DNA of 34,123 nucleotides. It comes from Anaerolineae bacterium (GTDB lineage: Bacteria > Chloroflexota > Anaerolineae > DRVO01). Positions 10,243 to 17,398 of the stretch are shown here, piece by piece. Under the pieces are notes generated by a model. That model saw nothing but the letters and a program-made list of their open reading frames with translations. It ran no database searches and had not been told where the DNA came from. The stretch is taken from NCBI GenBank assembly GCA_013178015.1, contig JABLXR010000059.1, positions 1 through 34,123 on the forward strand, written 5' to 3'. The position numbers were made by a program, and so were the translations under genes. The number at the start of each line of letters is the position of its first letter. Position 1 is the first letter of the stretch.

Positions 10243-11336
10243 ACGCGATGACCGTGCCCGAACCCCCCGATTGGACGCGCATCCTAGCTCACTTCGACAT
10301 AGGGGCCGTGCGCTCTCTCCGGCCTGGCGGGGGGACGGCCGCCCCCAAGGTCCTGGTGGAGACAGACAGGGGATGCTTCCTTCTCCGAGCCCGAAGGCCG
10401 CAGTCATCTGCGGACGACGTGGTCGCCTTCGACCATTCCCTCATACGGGGACTGGCAGAGGCGGGCCTACCCACGGTGGCTCCCTTGCCCTGTCGCCCCA
10501 AGCCGGCCTCGGGCTATCAGGCGCGAGCCACATGGCTGCGCCAGGGCGCGGTGGCCTACGAGGCCTTCCCCTTCATCGAGGGGCTGGAGCAGTTCCACCC
10601 CGGGGATCCCGATCAGATTGCCTCAGCCGCCCAGCATCTGGCCCGCCTTCATCGCGTCACAGAGCACCTGCGTCCCGAGGGACATAAGCCCTGGAGACGT
10701 GAGCACGAGATCGGCACCATGGCGGAGACACTCAGGCGAGCCCTGGAGGCAGCCGAGGCGGGGCACGACCGGATACATGAGGCACAAGGGATGCTAGTGG
10801 CCGCCGAAGCCCTCCGAGAGCAGCTGACCGAGGAGCTGGTTGCCTCCCTGCCCCGCGTCATCATCCACGGCGACTACACTCCGGCGAACGTGATGTTTCG
10901 CGGCTCACAGGTCGGCGGCATCTTCGATTTCGACTGGGCCTCGTACCAGCCCCGCCTAGTGGACGTGGGCGAGGCACTGCAGTTCTTCGCCTTCCGGCGG
11001 GAGACCCCCATAGACCCCGACAGCATCTGGTCCCTGGTACAAGAATGGACCCCAGATGACCAGGGGGCGCACACGTTCCTGCGGGCGTACCAGTCCGTGT
11101 GGCCCCTATTGCCTCAGGAGGCACAGGCGTTGCCGCTCTTCATGTGCGAGACCTGGCTCGGGATCAGGATCAGGGCCATGCGCAAAGTGGAGCCTGGAGA
11201 GCGGCTGCGGATTCTCACCGAAGGTGGGCTGGGCCCAACAAGGTATCTGGAACAGGCCGCCGCTCACCTCCGCCGTCTGGTGGAGGTAACGCGGCCCTGC
11301 GCCACGGCAGGGCACACTGCGTCTGCCCGGGGATAG
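10239..11336 (+). CDS. APH/choline-kinase-like phosphotransferase
   Basis: This 365-residue protein has the aminoglycoside-phosphotransferase fold signatures. The catalytic loop is IIHGDYTPANVMF with Asp212 and Asn217, followed by the metal-binding GIFDFDWASYQPRLVD segment (Asp230, Asp232). The N-terminal lobe is divergent, as in homoserine kinase II and spectinomycin-kinase-like proteins. It probably phosphorylates a small hydroxyl-bearing metabolite. Nothing suggests antibiotic resistance specifically: it lies in a chromosomal operon after radC and DUF4416 and overlaps DUF4416 by GTGA. The start is that GTG at 10239, with an ATG three codons later as an alternative. It converges with the putative glycosidase gene, and the 27 bases between them hold no clear hairpin. 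Confidence 0.85.
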   Translation: MNAMTVPEPPDWTRILAHFDIGAVRSLRPGGGTAAPKVLVETDRGCFLLRARRPQSSADDVVAFDHSLIRGLAEAGLPTVAPLPCRPKPASGYQARATWLRQGAVAYEAFPFIEGLEQFHPGDPDQIASAAQHLARLHRVTEHLRPEGHKPWRREHEIGTMAETLRRALEAAEAGHDRIHEAQGMLVAAEALREQLTEELVASLPRVIIHGDYTPANVMFRGSQVGGIFDFDWASYQPRLVDVGEALQFFAFRRETPIDPDSIWSLVQEWTPDDQGAHTFLRAYQSVWPLLPQEAQALPLFMCETWLGIRIRAMRKVEPGERLRILTEGGLGPTRYLEQAAAHLRRLVEVTRPCATAGHTASARG

Positions 11337-11363
11337 AGAGCAGCTGAGACGCCTGAAGACGCG

Positions 11364-13001
11364 CTACGCGGCCGCTCCCTTAGGGTCCGCGTAGACTGCT
11401 CGGTCAGCGCCGTATAGAGCATCCCAGTTGCGGGCCCACTCCAGGGCAGCGTACACCTCTTCCATGGCCGTGCTCAGCGTTTCCCGCACTATGGTGACCG
11501 CGGGCAGCACATTGGGGCTCACCCCCTTAAGGGGGCGGTGCTGAGCATGGACCAGCGGTCCTGCGCCCGCCCGATTGAGGGGATCGGCCACGGCGGAATA
11601 GGCCACGCTTCGACCCCACCGGCCAACAGCGAGCTGGAACTCGGCCGAGTCGGCCCGGCAGTGAGGCTCGAAGATGGGAGTGAGGCTGGGCACGTAGTCC
11701 GCATGCCCGTCCCCCAGCAGCACCATGTCCTCGCTTATGTCGCACAGCTCGCGTACCAGAGCCTTCCAGCCAGCATAGAAGTCGCCCCTAGGATCGGGCG
11801 CGTAGATCTGCATGTCCGCTAGGAAGAAGCCATCTACCCCATAGGTGCGCACCAACCGCTCGCAGTTCTCGACCACCCAGCCTCTGTGAGGCTGGCACCA
11901 GGGGTTCATCAGGACCCAGCCGCTCTCAACAAACCCATCGCCATCCCAGTCCCGCGCCGGATAGGTTACTGGCCCGCTGTAGAAGCCCACCGCCTGACAG
12001 GAACGACGAGCGGGGTCCATCGCTATTGACTCCGAAGCGGCTACTGGGTTGACGTGGAGCACCACCTTGGCGCCGAGGGCGTGGGCCGCTCCTACCACGT
12101 CCTGTAAGCTGGCGCTGACCGCCAGCTCTCTCGCCGGCTCCAGCCTGGGGTAGTCCCTCATGAAGGGGCCATCCCAACCCACGAGGTAGATCACTGCCCG
12201 GTTAAGGTTGCCGTGCCGGGAAAGCAGTTTCAGAGCCTTGATCATGCGGGCAAAGTCGAGGTGCACCAGACCGTTGAAGTCCACGCCGCTAAGCTTGATC
12301 ACCAGGTCGCAAGAGCGAGCCCAAGGGGGCACATCCTGACGGCAGTCGAACCGGGTGAGCCCGCGAACGGCCGCCAACTCCGAGCCGTGCTCCTCCAGTT
12401 CCGTCATCAAGGAGCGGGTGGCGCGTAGCCGCCAACGGCTGCCGGAGAACTCGGCTCCGTACCTGGGGGCATAGGCTTCTTCGTAGAGCATCAATTCGGT
12501 GTCGCCCTCCGGCCGCAGGCGAGCCGAGAAAGCCTTGCGGGACACCGGCTCCGGCACACATCGGGCCACGAATCGAGGAACTCCGCTGCTGTCCGGCTGC
12601 AGCCAGACGAAAGGCGTCGCCCAATCCGTCGGGTATTCGCGCGGGCGATGGCGCGCGCCGATGCGAATATGCCCGTCCTCCGTCACGCAACGCAGAGAAC
12701 CGGAGGGCAGTCCCTGCACCACCGTCTTCACGGCGCGCACCCGCTCCGGGTGCGCTACCGTCACCCAGTAGTCCAGCCCCGCAGGGCGGGGCTCCAGTCG
12801 TATCCTGGCGCGGAACGCTCGGGAAACGGCAGTGTCCCAGCCCAGCCCAGTCTCGGTGGCCAGGGTGACCCCGTTTGCATCCCGGGTGGCAACCAGGTTC
12901 AGGAGCCGGTACGAGGTGCGCTCGGTGTGGACCAGCCACTGAAGGGTGAGCGAGCCGAACTCCACCTTACCGTCAGCCAGCCGGCCGAGACTCAACTCCA
13001 A
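11364..13001 (-). CDS. Putative TIM-barrel glycoside hydrolase-like protein (DUF6259-like)
   Basis: This 545-residue protein is not firmly recognised. The N-terminal 220 residues look like a beta-sandwich. The C-terminal half resembles a TIM barrel of the GH31/GH36/GH101 or DUF6259 kind, with VIYLVGWDGPFMRDYP, a strand ending VVLHVNP, and YGVDGFFLADMQIY, whose Asp residues sit where such barrels carry catalytic acids. No signal peptide is evident. The start is set at a TTG at 13001 because a perfect AGGAGG lies six bases upstream. The longer frame from a GTG at 13028 would place that Shine-Dalgarno inside the coding region. A promoter fits 66 bases upstream. Family and substrate need a profile search; enzymatic activity is inference. 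Confidence 0.65.
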   Translation of the reverse strand: MELSLGRLADGKVEFGSLTLQWLVHTERTSYRLLNLVATRDANGVTLATETGLGWDTAVSRAFRARIRLEPRPAGLDYWVTVAHPERVRAVKTVVQGLPSGSLRCVTEDGHIRIGARHRPREYPTDWATPFVWLQPDSSGVPRFVARCVPEPVSRKAFSARLRPEGDTELMLYEEAYAPRYGAEFSGSRWRLRATRSLMTELEEHGSELAAVRGLTRFDCRQDVPPWARSCDLVIKLSGVDFNGLVHLDFARMIKALKLLSRHGNLNRAVIYLVGWDGPFMRDYPRLEPARELAVSASLQDVVGAAHALGAKVVLHVNPVAASESIAMDPARRSCQAVGFYSGPVTYPARDWDGDGFVESGWVLMNPWCQPHRGWVVENCERLVRTYGVDGFFLADMQIYAPDPRGDFYAGWKALVRELCDISEDMVLLGDGHADYVPSLTPIFEPHCRADSAEFQLAVGRWGRSVAYSAVADPLNRAGAGPLVHAQHRPLKGVSPNVLPAVTIVRETLSTAMEEVYAALEWARNWDALYGADRAVYADPKGAAA

Positions 13002-13066
13002 CTGCTGCCTCCTCAACTCAGGGACCACGCAATCACAGTCTCGCGTAGAATGCCAACGACAGTCTT

Positions 13067-13095
13067 CTTATAGCGCCGCCCGTAACCGACGTCAA
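13067..13095 (-). promoter_or_regulatory. Sigma70-type promoter for the putative glycosidase gene
   Basis: On the minus strand TTGACG (plus coordinates 13090-13095) and TATAAG (13067-13072) are separated by 17 bases, each matching consensus at five of six positions. Transcription would start near 13060, giving a leader of about 60 bases before the TTG start at 13001. It lies back to back with the promoter of the YfhO-like gene. Confidence 0.7.
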
Positions 13096-13114
13096 GTAGG
13101 GCCCCCTGATGCCG

Positions 13115-13143
13115 TTGCCTGTCCCGGGGTGACCGCCTATAAT
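13115..13143 (+). promoter_or_regulatory. Sigma70-type promoter for the YfhO-like gene
   Basis: TTGCCT (13115-13120) and a perfect TATAAT (13138-13143) are separated by 17 bases. Transcription would start near 13150, about 20 bases before the proposed TTG start at 13171. This position rules out the upstream in-frame ATG at 12946 as the main start. Confidence 0.75.
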
Positions 13144-13170
13144 CGCGCCCAGTCCCTTGAGGCCAGCAGC

Positions 13171-15510
13171 TTGATCCTTCTCTACCTGTCGTTCTTGCTC
13201 CTAGCTGTCGCCACTTCTTTCGCGCGGCTCCGTCGGTCGGCCGTAGCACTGGACCTAAGCGCCTGGCTGCTCCTCGGGTTCATGGCCGTAGGCTTTCACT
13301 GGCGGCTGGTGACCGGCGACGCTTTCGCTCCGGCTGGCGGGGGCGACCTAGCCTCCTTCCTCTACCCGTACTACACCTTCGCCGCTCGCTCCTTGCAGCG
13401 GGGGCAGATTCCCCTGTGGAATCCCTACGTCTTCTCCGGTATGCCGTTCATTGGCGATGTCCAGAATGGCTTGCTCTACCCGCCCAACTTGGCCCTGTTC
13501 CTGTTGCAGCCCCGTCTCACCTATCCCGACATGCAGGCCATGAGCGTGCTTCATCTCTGGCTCGCCGGCGGGCTCACCTTCACCTGTCTGCACCATCTTC
13601 CCGGGCTTGGCCTAGGCAGAGGTCCCGCCCTCCTCGGTGCCACCGCCTTCATGTTCTCCGACATATTCGTGATGCACTTCGGCAACCTCAACCTGATCGC
13701 GGTGGCCGCCTGGCTTCCCCTGGTATTCCTGCTGTTCGCTCAGTCGCTGGAGCGGCAATCGGCGGCGCTGGCCGGCTGGGCAGGGGCGACATTGGGGATA
13801 TCGGCTCTGGCCGGCCACATTCAACCCACGATCTACAACGGTCTGTTCCTGGCGCTGCTGGCCCTACACCGCACCTGGGTAGGAGTGATGGCTCGCCAGG
13901 GAAGGCGGGGGCTCTGGCCTCTGGCCCTTCTGCTGGTCGCCGCCATGGTGGCGGCAGCCGTGTCTGCCCCCGTCATGGTGCCGTCTCTGGTGCTCAGCGG
14001 TCACACCGTTCGCGCTGATTTCACCTACTGGCAAGCCTCGCGTTACTCCCTAACGCCGTTTCGCACCCTGGGCCTCTTGATTCCCGACCTGACCGGAAGG
14101 GATCCGTCCCAATACTGGGGCTTGGGTGATCGTGTCGAGACGGGCTACCTCGGACTGCTGCCGCTGCTTCTGGCCCTCTTTGCCACCTGGCGACTGGTTC
14201 ATCGCCCTTGGGCCCGGTTCTTCTCCCTGGCGGCTGTCTTCTTCTTCGCCCTGGCCCTGGGCGATACCCTCCCGGTCCACGGCTGGCTGTTCCGGTTGGT
14301 GCCCGGACTGGGGCTGCTCCGGGCCCCGGCGAGGGCGCTGTACCTGACCGACTTCGCCCTGGCGGGCCTGGCGGCGATGGCCTGCCACTCCCTAGCCCAG
14401 TCCAGCGGCGCCCGCCTACGACGCTCGTCGGCGCGGTTCGCCAGGGCAATTGCTCGGGTGGCCCTGTATGCCTTGCCTGCTGCCCTTGCGGCCTCCCTGC
14501 TGGCCCTTCTGCTGCTCCAGGACCGTGACCCGGTGATTTTCGCCCGCGCCTGGGGTGTGGTTGGCAGCCTGTCGCGGGCAGCGCTGTTCCTGAGTGCCTC
14601 ACTCGCCGTGTTGTGCAGTGTGCCGCTACTGCTACCCGTTCGACGCCAGACCTGGATGGGAGCGGCCATTGCCCTCACGTTCCTGGACCTGTTCTCCGCC
14701 GGGGCGTACCTTGACCTTGGTCGCTCCAGCCCGGCGACTGCGTTCCAGCATCAAGAAGCGGTGAGCTTCCTCAAGACGGATCCTTACCCGCACCGAGTCG
14801 ACGTGGACCCGAGTGCGTGGTCCCTCTGGCCGCCTAACCTCGGCTGCGTGCACGAAATCGAGCACGTCCGCGGGGTCCCCAATCCCATGGAGCTGGCCCG
14901 CTACCAAAGCTTCCTGGAGCTCACCGGGGACCGCAGCTCGAGGCTCTACCAACTCCTAGGAGCCAAGTACCTGGTGGTGGCTAAGGGCGTGGTTCCGCCC
15001 GAGCACAACTTCGTGCCTGCTTTCGGGGAGGACCCCGAGGTAGACATCTACCTGAACACCGCAGCCTACCCCCTGGCCGTCGTGGTCCCGGCGTCAGTGT
15101 CGGCCGCAGGTCCGGAGGAGTCGGCGGGCATCGTCTCGGCCCCCGACTTTGACCCGACGGGCGTTGTGGTGCTTGAGGGTGAGGCCCCCCAGGTAGCGGC
15201 CACGAGTCCTGACCCGGATCTGCACTTCTCGGTCTGGCAGCCGGACCGGATTGGCCTCGGCATAGCGGTACGCGAAGATACCTACCTCGTTCTCTCCCTT
15301 CCCTTCGCCCCAGGCTGGAGCGCTACCCTCGATGGCAACCCCGTGCCGGTCTGGCCCGCCGACCTGGCGTTCACCGCGGTGCACGTGCCGACTGGTAGCC
15401 ACACTATCGAGCTCGTCTACCGTCCACCGCTACTAGTGCCTTCGCTCCTTCTGGCTGTGGCCGCACTGGGAGCGACCGTGGGGCTCACAGCCCGCGAGAG
15501 GCGCCGGTAG
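13171..15510 (+). CDS. YfhO-like multi-pass membrane protein (GT-C-type)
   Basis: This protein of about 779 residues has many hydrophobic segments and the YfhO hallmarks. Near the N-terminus is GGGDLASFLYPYY followed by WNPYVFSGMPF (83-93) in a periplasmic loop. The C-terminal soluble part contains LSLPFAPGWSATLDGNPV, and one last membrane helix precedes an Arg-rich tail. YfhO proteins are GT-C-type membrane proteins linked to glycosylation of cell-surface polymers; the donor and acceptor here are unknown. The start is a TTG at 13171 with GAGG eight bases upstream, just after the predicted transcription start. The 75 extra codons of the longer frame overlap both divergent promoters and read as non-coding. 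Confidence 0.88.
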   Translation: MILLYLSFLLLAVATSFARLRRSAVALDLSAWLLLGFMAVGFHWRLVTGDAFAPAGGGDLASFLYPYYTFAARSLQRGQIPLWNPYVFSGMPFIGDVQNGLLYPPNLALFLLQPRLTYPDMQAMSVLHLWLAGGLTFTCLHHLPGLGLGRGPALLGATAFMFSDIFVMHFGNLNLIAVAAWLPLVFLLFAQSLERQSAALAGWAGATLGISALAGHIQPTIYNGLFLALLALHRTWVGVMARQGRRGLWPLALLLVAAMVAAAVSAPVMVPSLVLSGHTVRADFTYWQASRYSLTPFRTLGLLIPDLTGRDPSQYWGLGDRVETGYLGLLPLLLALFATWRLVHRPWARFFSLAAVFFFALALGDTLPVHGWLFRLVPGLGLLRAPARALYLTDFALAGLAAMACHSLAQSSGARLRRSSARFARAIARVALYALPAALAASLLALLLLQDRDPVIFARAWGVVGSLSRAALFLSASLAVLCSVPLLLPVRRQTWMGAAIALTFLDLFSAGAYLDLGRSSPATAFQHQEAVSFLKTDPYPHRVDVDPSAWSLWPPNLGCVHEIEHVRGVPNPMELARYQSFLELTGDRSSRLYQLLGAKYLVVAKGVVPPEHNFVPAFGEDPEVDIYLNTAAYPLAVVVPASVSAAGPEESAGIVSAPDFDPTGVVVLEGEAPQVAATSPDPDLHFSVWQPDRIGLGIAVREDTYLVLSLPFAPGWSATLDGNPVPVWPADLAFTAVHVPTGSHTIELVYRPPLLVPSLLLAVAALGATVGLTARERRR

Positions 15511-15602
15511 GTTGCACCATCGGACGAGTCCCGGGCTCGGGCAGCCGGCACGGGGACGGTGTTGGGGCCACCCGATGGCCGAAAGCGGAGCTCTGGCAAG
15601 AC

Positions 15603-15627
15603 GGCCGATCGCCGGCACAGATCGGCC
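15603..15627. repeat. 8-bp inverted repeat between the YfhO-like and chaperonin-like genes
   Basis: GGCCGATC (15603-15610) and GATCGGCC (15620-15627) form a perfect 8-bp stem with a nine-base loop. The hairpin lies about 90 bases after the YfhO-like stop and 38 bases before the chaperonin promoter. It may be a terminator for the YfhO-like gene or an operator; no T-tract follows. The rest of the 249-base gap (15511-15759) holds the promoter at 15665 and nothing else recognised. Confidence 0.35.
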
Positions 15628-15664
15628 TGCCGTTGGCCCTCGGCCGCAAATGACAGAGAACCTG

Positions 15665-15694
15665 TTGCCGGCCGTGCAGGCGCTGTGCTAGACT
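15665..15694 (+). promoter_or_regulatory. Promoter for the chaperonin-like and propeller genes
   Basis: TTGCCG (15665-15670) and TAGACT (15689-15694) are 18 bases apart, and a TG one base before the -10 makes it an extended -10 (TGCTAGACT). Transcription would start near 15701, giving a leader of about 60 bases. No CIRCE-type (HrcA) inverted repeat of the kind that often controls groEL operons is visible here. Confidence 0.5.
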
Positions 15695-15759
15695 CATCAG
15701 CATCTTCGGGGCCGCAACCGCGTGCCGGTCATGTTCCTGTCGGAGGGGGGAGTAGAAGG

Positions 15760-17367
15760 ATGGCTTCACGCCCGGACGTTCTTTTCGGCCGGAAGGCGCT
15801 CGCCGAGTTCCGGCGGGGTTTCACCGAGATGGCTGAGCTAGCAGCAGTCACCTATGGCCCGCGCGCGGGGCTCGTCGTACACCAGGCCGACCTCCGCCGC
15901 GAGCCTGAGTTCATCGGCGATGCCGCCACCATCAGCCGGCGCATCATCGCCCTTCCCGGAGCCGCCCGAGACGCGGGGGCCATGCTGGCCCGCCATTTCA
16001 TCTGGAAGGTGCGGCAGGATGTCGGTGATGGGAGTGCCATGTCGGCGGTGCTGGCAGGAGCCATACTCACCGAGGCCACTCGCCTCATGGCCGCTGGCTA
16101 CAACCCTCAGCTCCTCCGCCGCGGCATCGACCGGGCCGTGAACGCCGTCTGCGCCCGACTCAGCGAGATGGCCACTCCTCTGCAAGGAGAGGACGACTAC
16201 GCCGCCCTGGCCTCAGCCATTACCGGCAACCCGGCGCTAGGCCGGGTCATCGGCGAGGCGGTGGACCTAGTGGGGGCAGATGGGGCCATCACGGTGGAGG
16301 AGTTCACCGCTCCCTACTTGGAGAGGGAGTACGTCGAGGGGGCTCGTCTGCGCTGGGGGCTCCTCTCACCCCACTTTGAGACCGATACCATTCGGCATGA
16401 GGCTATCCTGGAGCAGCCGTTCGTGTATGTGACCAGCAACAAGCTCCAGGGCGCCCGCGATATCATCCCCGTCATCAACATCGTGAAAGAGGCCGGGGGC
16501 AAGTCGCTCCTGGTGGTGGCCGATCAGTTGCAGGCCGACGCCCTGGCCATTCTGTTGGTGAACAATCAGAAGGGCGAACTCAGATGCGCGGCCGTGAAGG
16601 TCGAGGCTCTCGGCGAACAGCGCGTCCCCTCCATGGAGGACGTTGCCGTACTGACTGGGGGCAGGATATTACTCGCCCAGCAGGGCCTTGGGTCGCAGGA
16701 CGTCCGGCTGGAGGACCTGGGTCGGGCCCGGCGGGTGATCGTGCGCCGGAAGGAGACCATCATCGCCGGAGGGGCGGGCTCGTCAGCCGACATCCGCCAG
16801 CGCATCCGCCAGATTCGACAGGAGATGAAGCTCAGCGACCTGAGCGAGGACACCTACAAGAAGCTCCGGGAACGCCTCTCCCACCTGAGCGCGGGCGTCG
16901 CCATCCTCAAGATCGGCGCCTTCGGGGAGAAAGAGAGAAAGGCGCTGAGGGAGCAGGTGGAGAACACGCTCCTGGTCATCTCCGCCTCCGCCGAGGAGGG
17001 AATGGTCCCCGGAGGCGGGGCGGCTCTGCTGGCCTGCACCTCGGCGCTGCGGCGGCTGAGGGCCAACGGCGATGAGAGCCTGGGTGTCGCCATCGTGGAA
17101 AGGGCCCTGGAAGAGCCGATCAGGCGCCTGGCCATGAGTGCGGGCCACCACCCACCTCTGGTCATTAATGCCGCCCGACGTCGGGGCCCTGGATATGGCT
17201 TTGACGTCTTGAGCGAGCGAGTGGTTGACATGCGGCGGGCTGGCATCAGCGACCCGGCCAAGGTGGTCAAAGCGGCACTGACTACAGCCGCCAGCGCCGC
17301 CAACATGACCCTGACTACCGCGGCTCTGGTGCTGCACCGGAAGCCAGAGACCGTGATGGAGCCTTAG
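15760..17367 (+). CDS. Divergent GroEL/Cpn60-like chaperonin paralogue
   Basis: This 535-residue protein aligns by eye with GroEL over its whole length. Matches include TYGPRAGLVV (31-40, GroEL TLGPKGRNVV), GDAATIS (53-59), VGDGSAM (88-94), LLSPHF (201-206) in the apical domain, AILLVNNQKG (263-272), DIRQRIRQIRQEM (344-356), VPGGGAALL (416-424) and SDPAKVVKAAL (497-507). Important departures exist. GroEL DGTTT reads Asp90-Gly-Ser-Ala-Met, and the position of catalytic Asp398 is Asn402 (VENTL against VEDAL). Lys34 is Arg, and the GGM tail is missing. Asp54, Asp90 and Asp498 match GroEL Asp52, Asp87 and Asp495. ATP hydrolysis may therefore be weak or lost. No groES is adjacent. The ATG at 15760 has a strong GGAGGGGGG upstream; a longer upstream frame is non-coding in character. 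The next gene starts 31 bases later. Confidence 0.9.
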   Translation: MASRPDVLFGRKALAEFRRGFTEMAELAAVTYGPRAGLVVHQADLRREPEFIGDAATISRRIIALPGAARDAGAMLARHFIWKVRQDVGDGSAMSAVLAGAILTEATRLMAAGYNPQLLRRGIDRAVNAVCARLSEMATPLQGEDDYAALASAITGNPALGRVIGEAVDLVGADGAITVEEFTAPYLEREYVEGARLRWGLLSPHFETDTIRHEAILEQPFVYVTSNKLQGARDIIPVINIVKEAGGKSLLVVADQLQADALAILLVNNQKGELRCAAVKVEALGEQRVPSMEDVAVLTGGRILLAQQGLGSQDVRLEDLGRARRVIVRRKETIIAGGAGSSADIRQRIRQIRQEMKLSDLSEDTYKKLRERLSHLSAGVAILKIGAFGEKERKALREQVENTLLVISASAEEGMVPGGGAALLACTSALRRLRANGDESLGVAIVERALEEPIRRLAMSAGHHPPLVINAARRRGPGYGFDVLSERVVDMRRAGISDPAKVVKAALTTAASAANMTLTTAALVLHRKPETVMEP

Positions 17368-17398
17368 CCACGACCCTATCTGTCCAGGAGGAAGTGCC

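Noticed and set aside
10239-11336. Aminoglycoside resistance gene
   Set aside because: Only the general APH-like kinase fold is supported; the operon context with radC and DUF4416 does not suggest resistance.
15760-17367. Housekeeping groEL
   Set aside because: Whole-length similarity exists, but the altered DGTTT and Asp398 positions, the missing GGM tail and the lack of groES or CIRCE argue for a paralogue.
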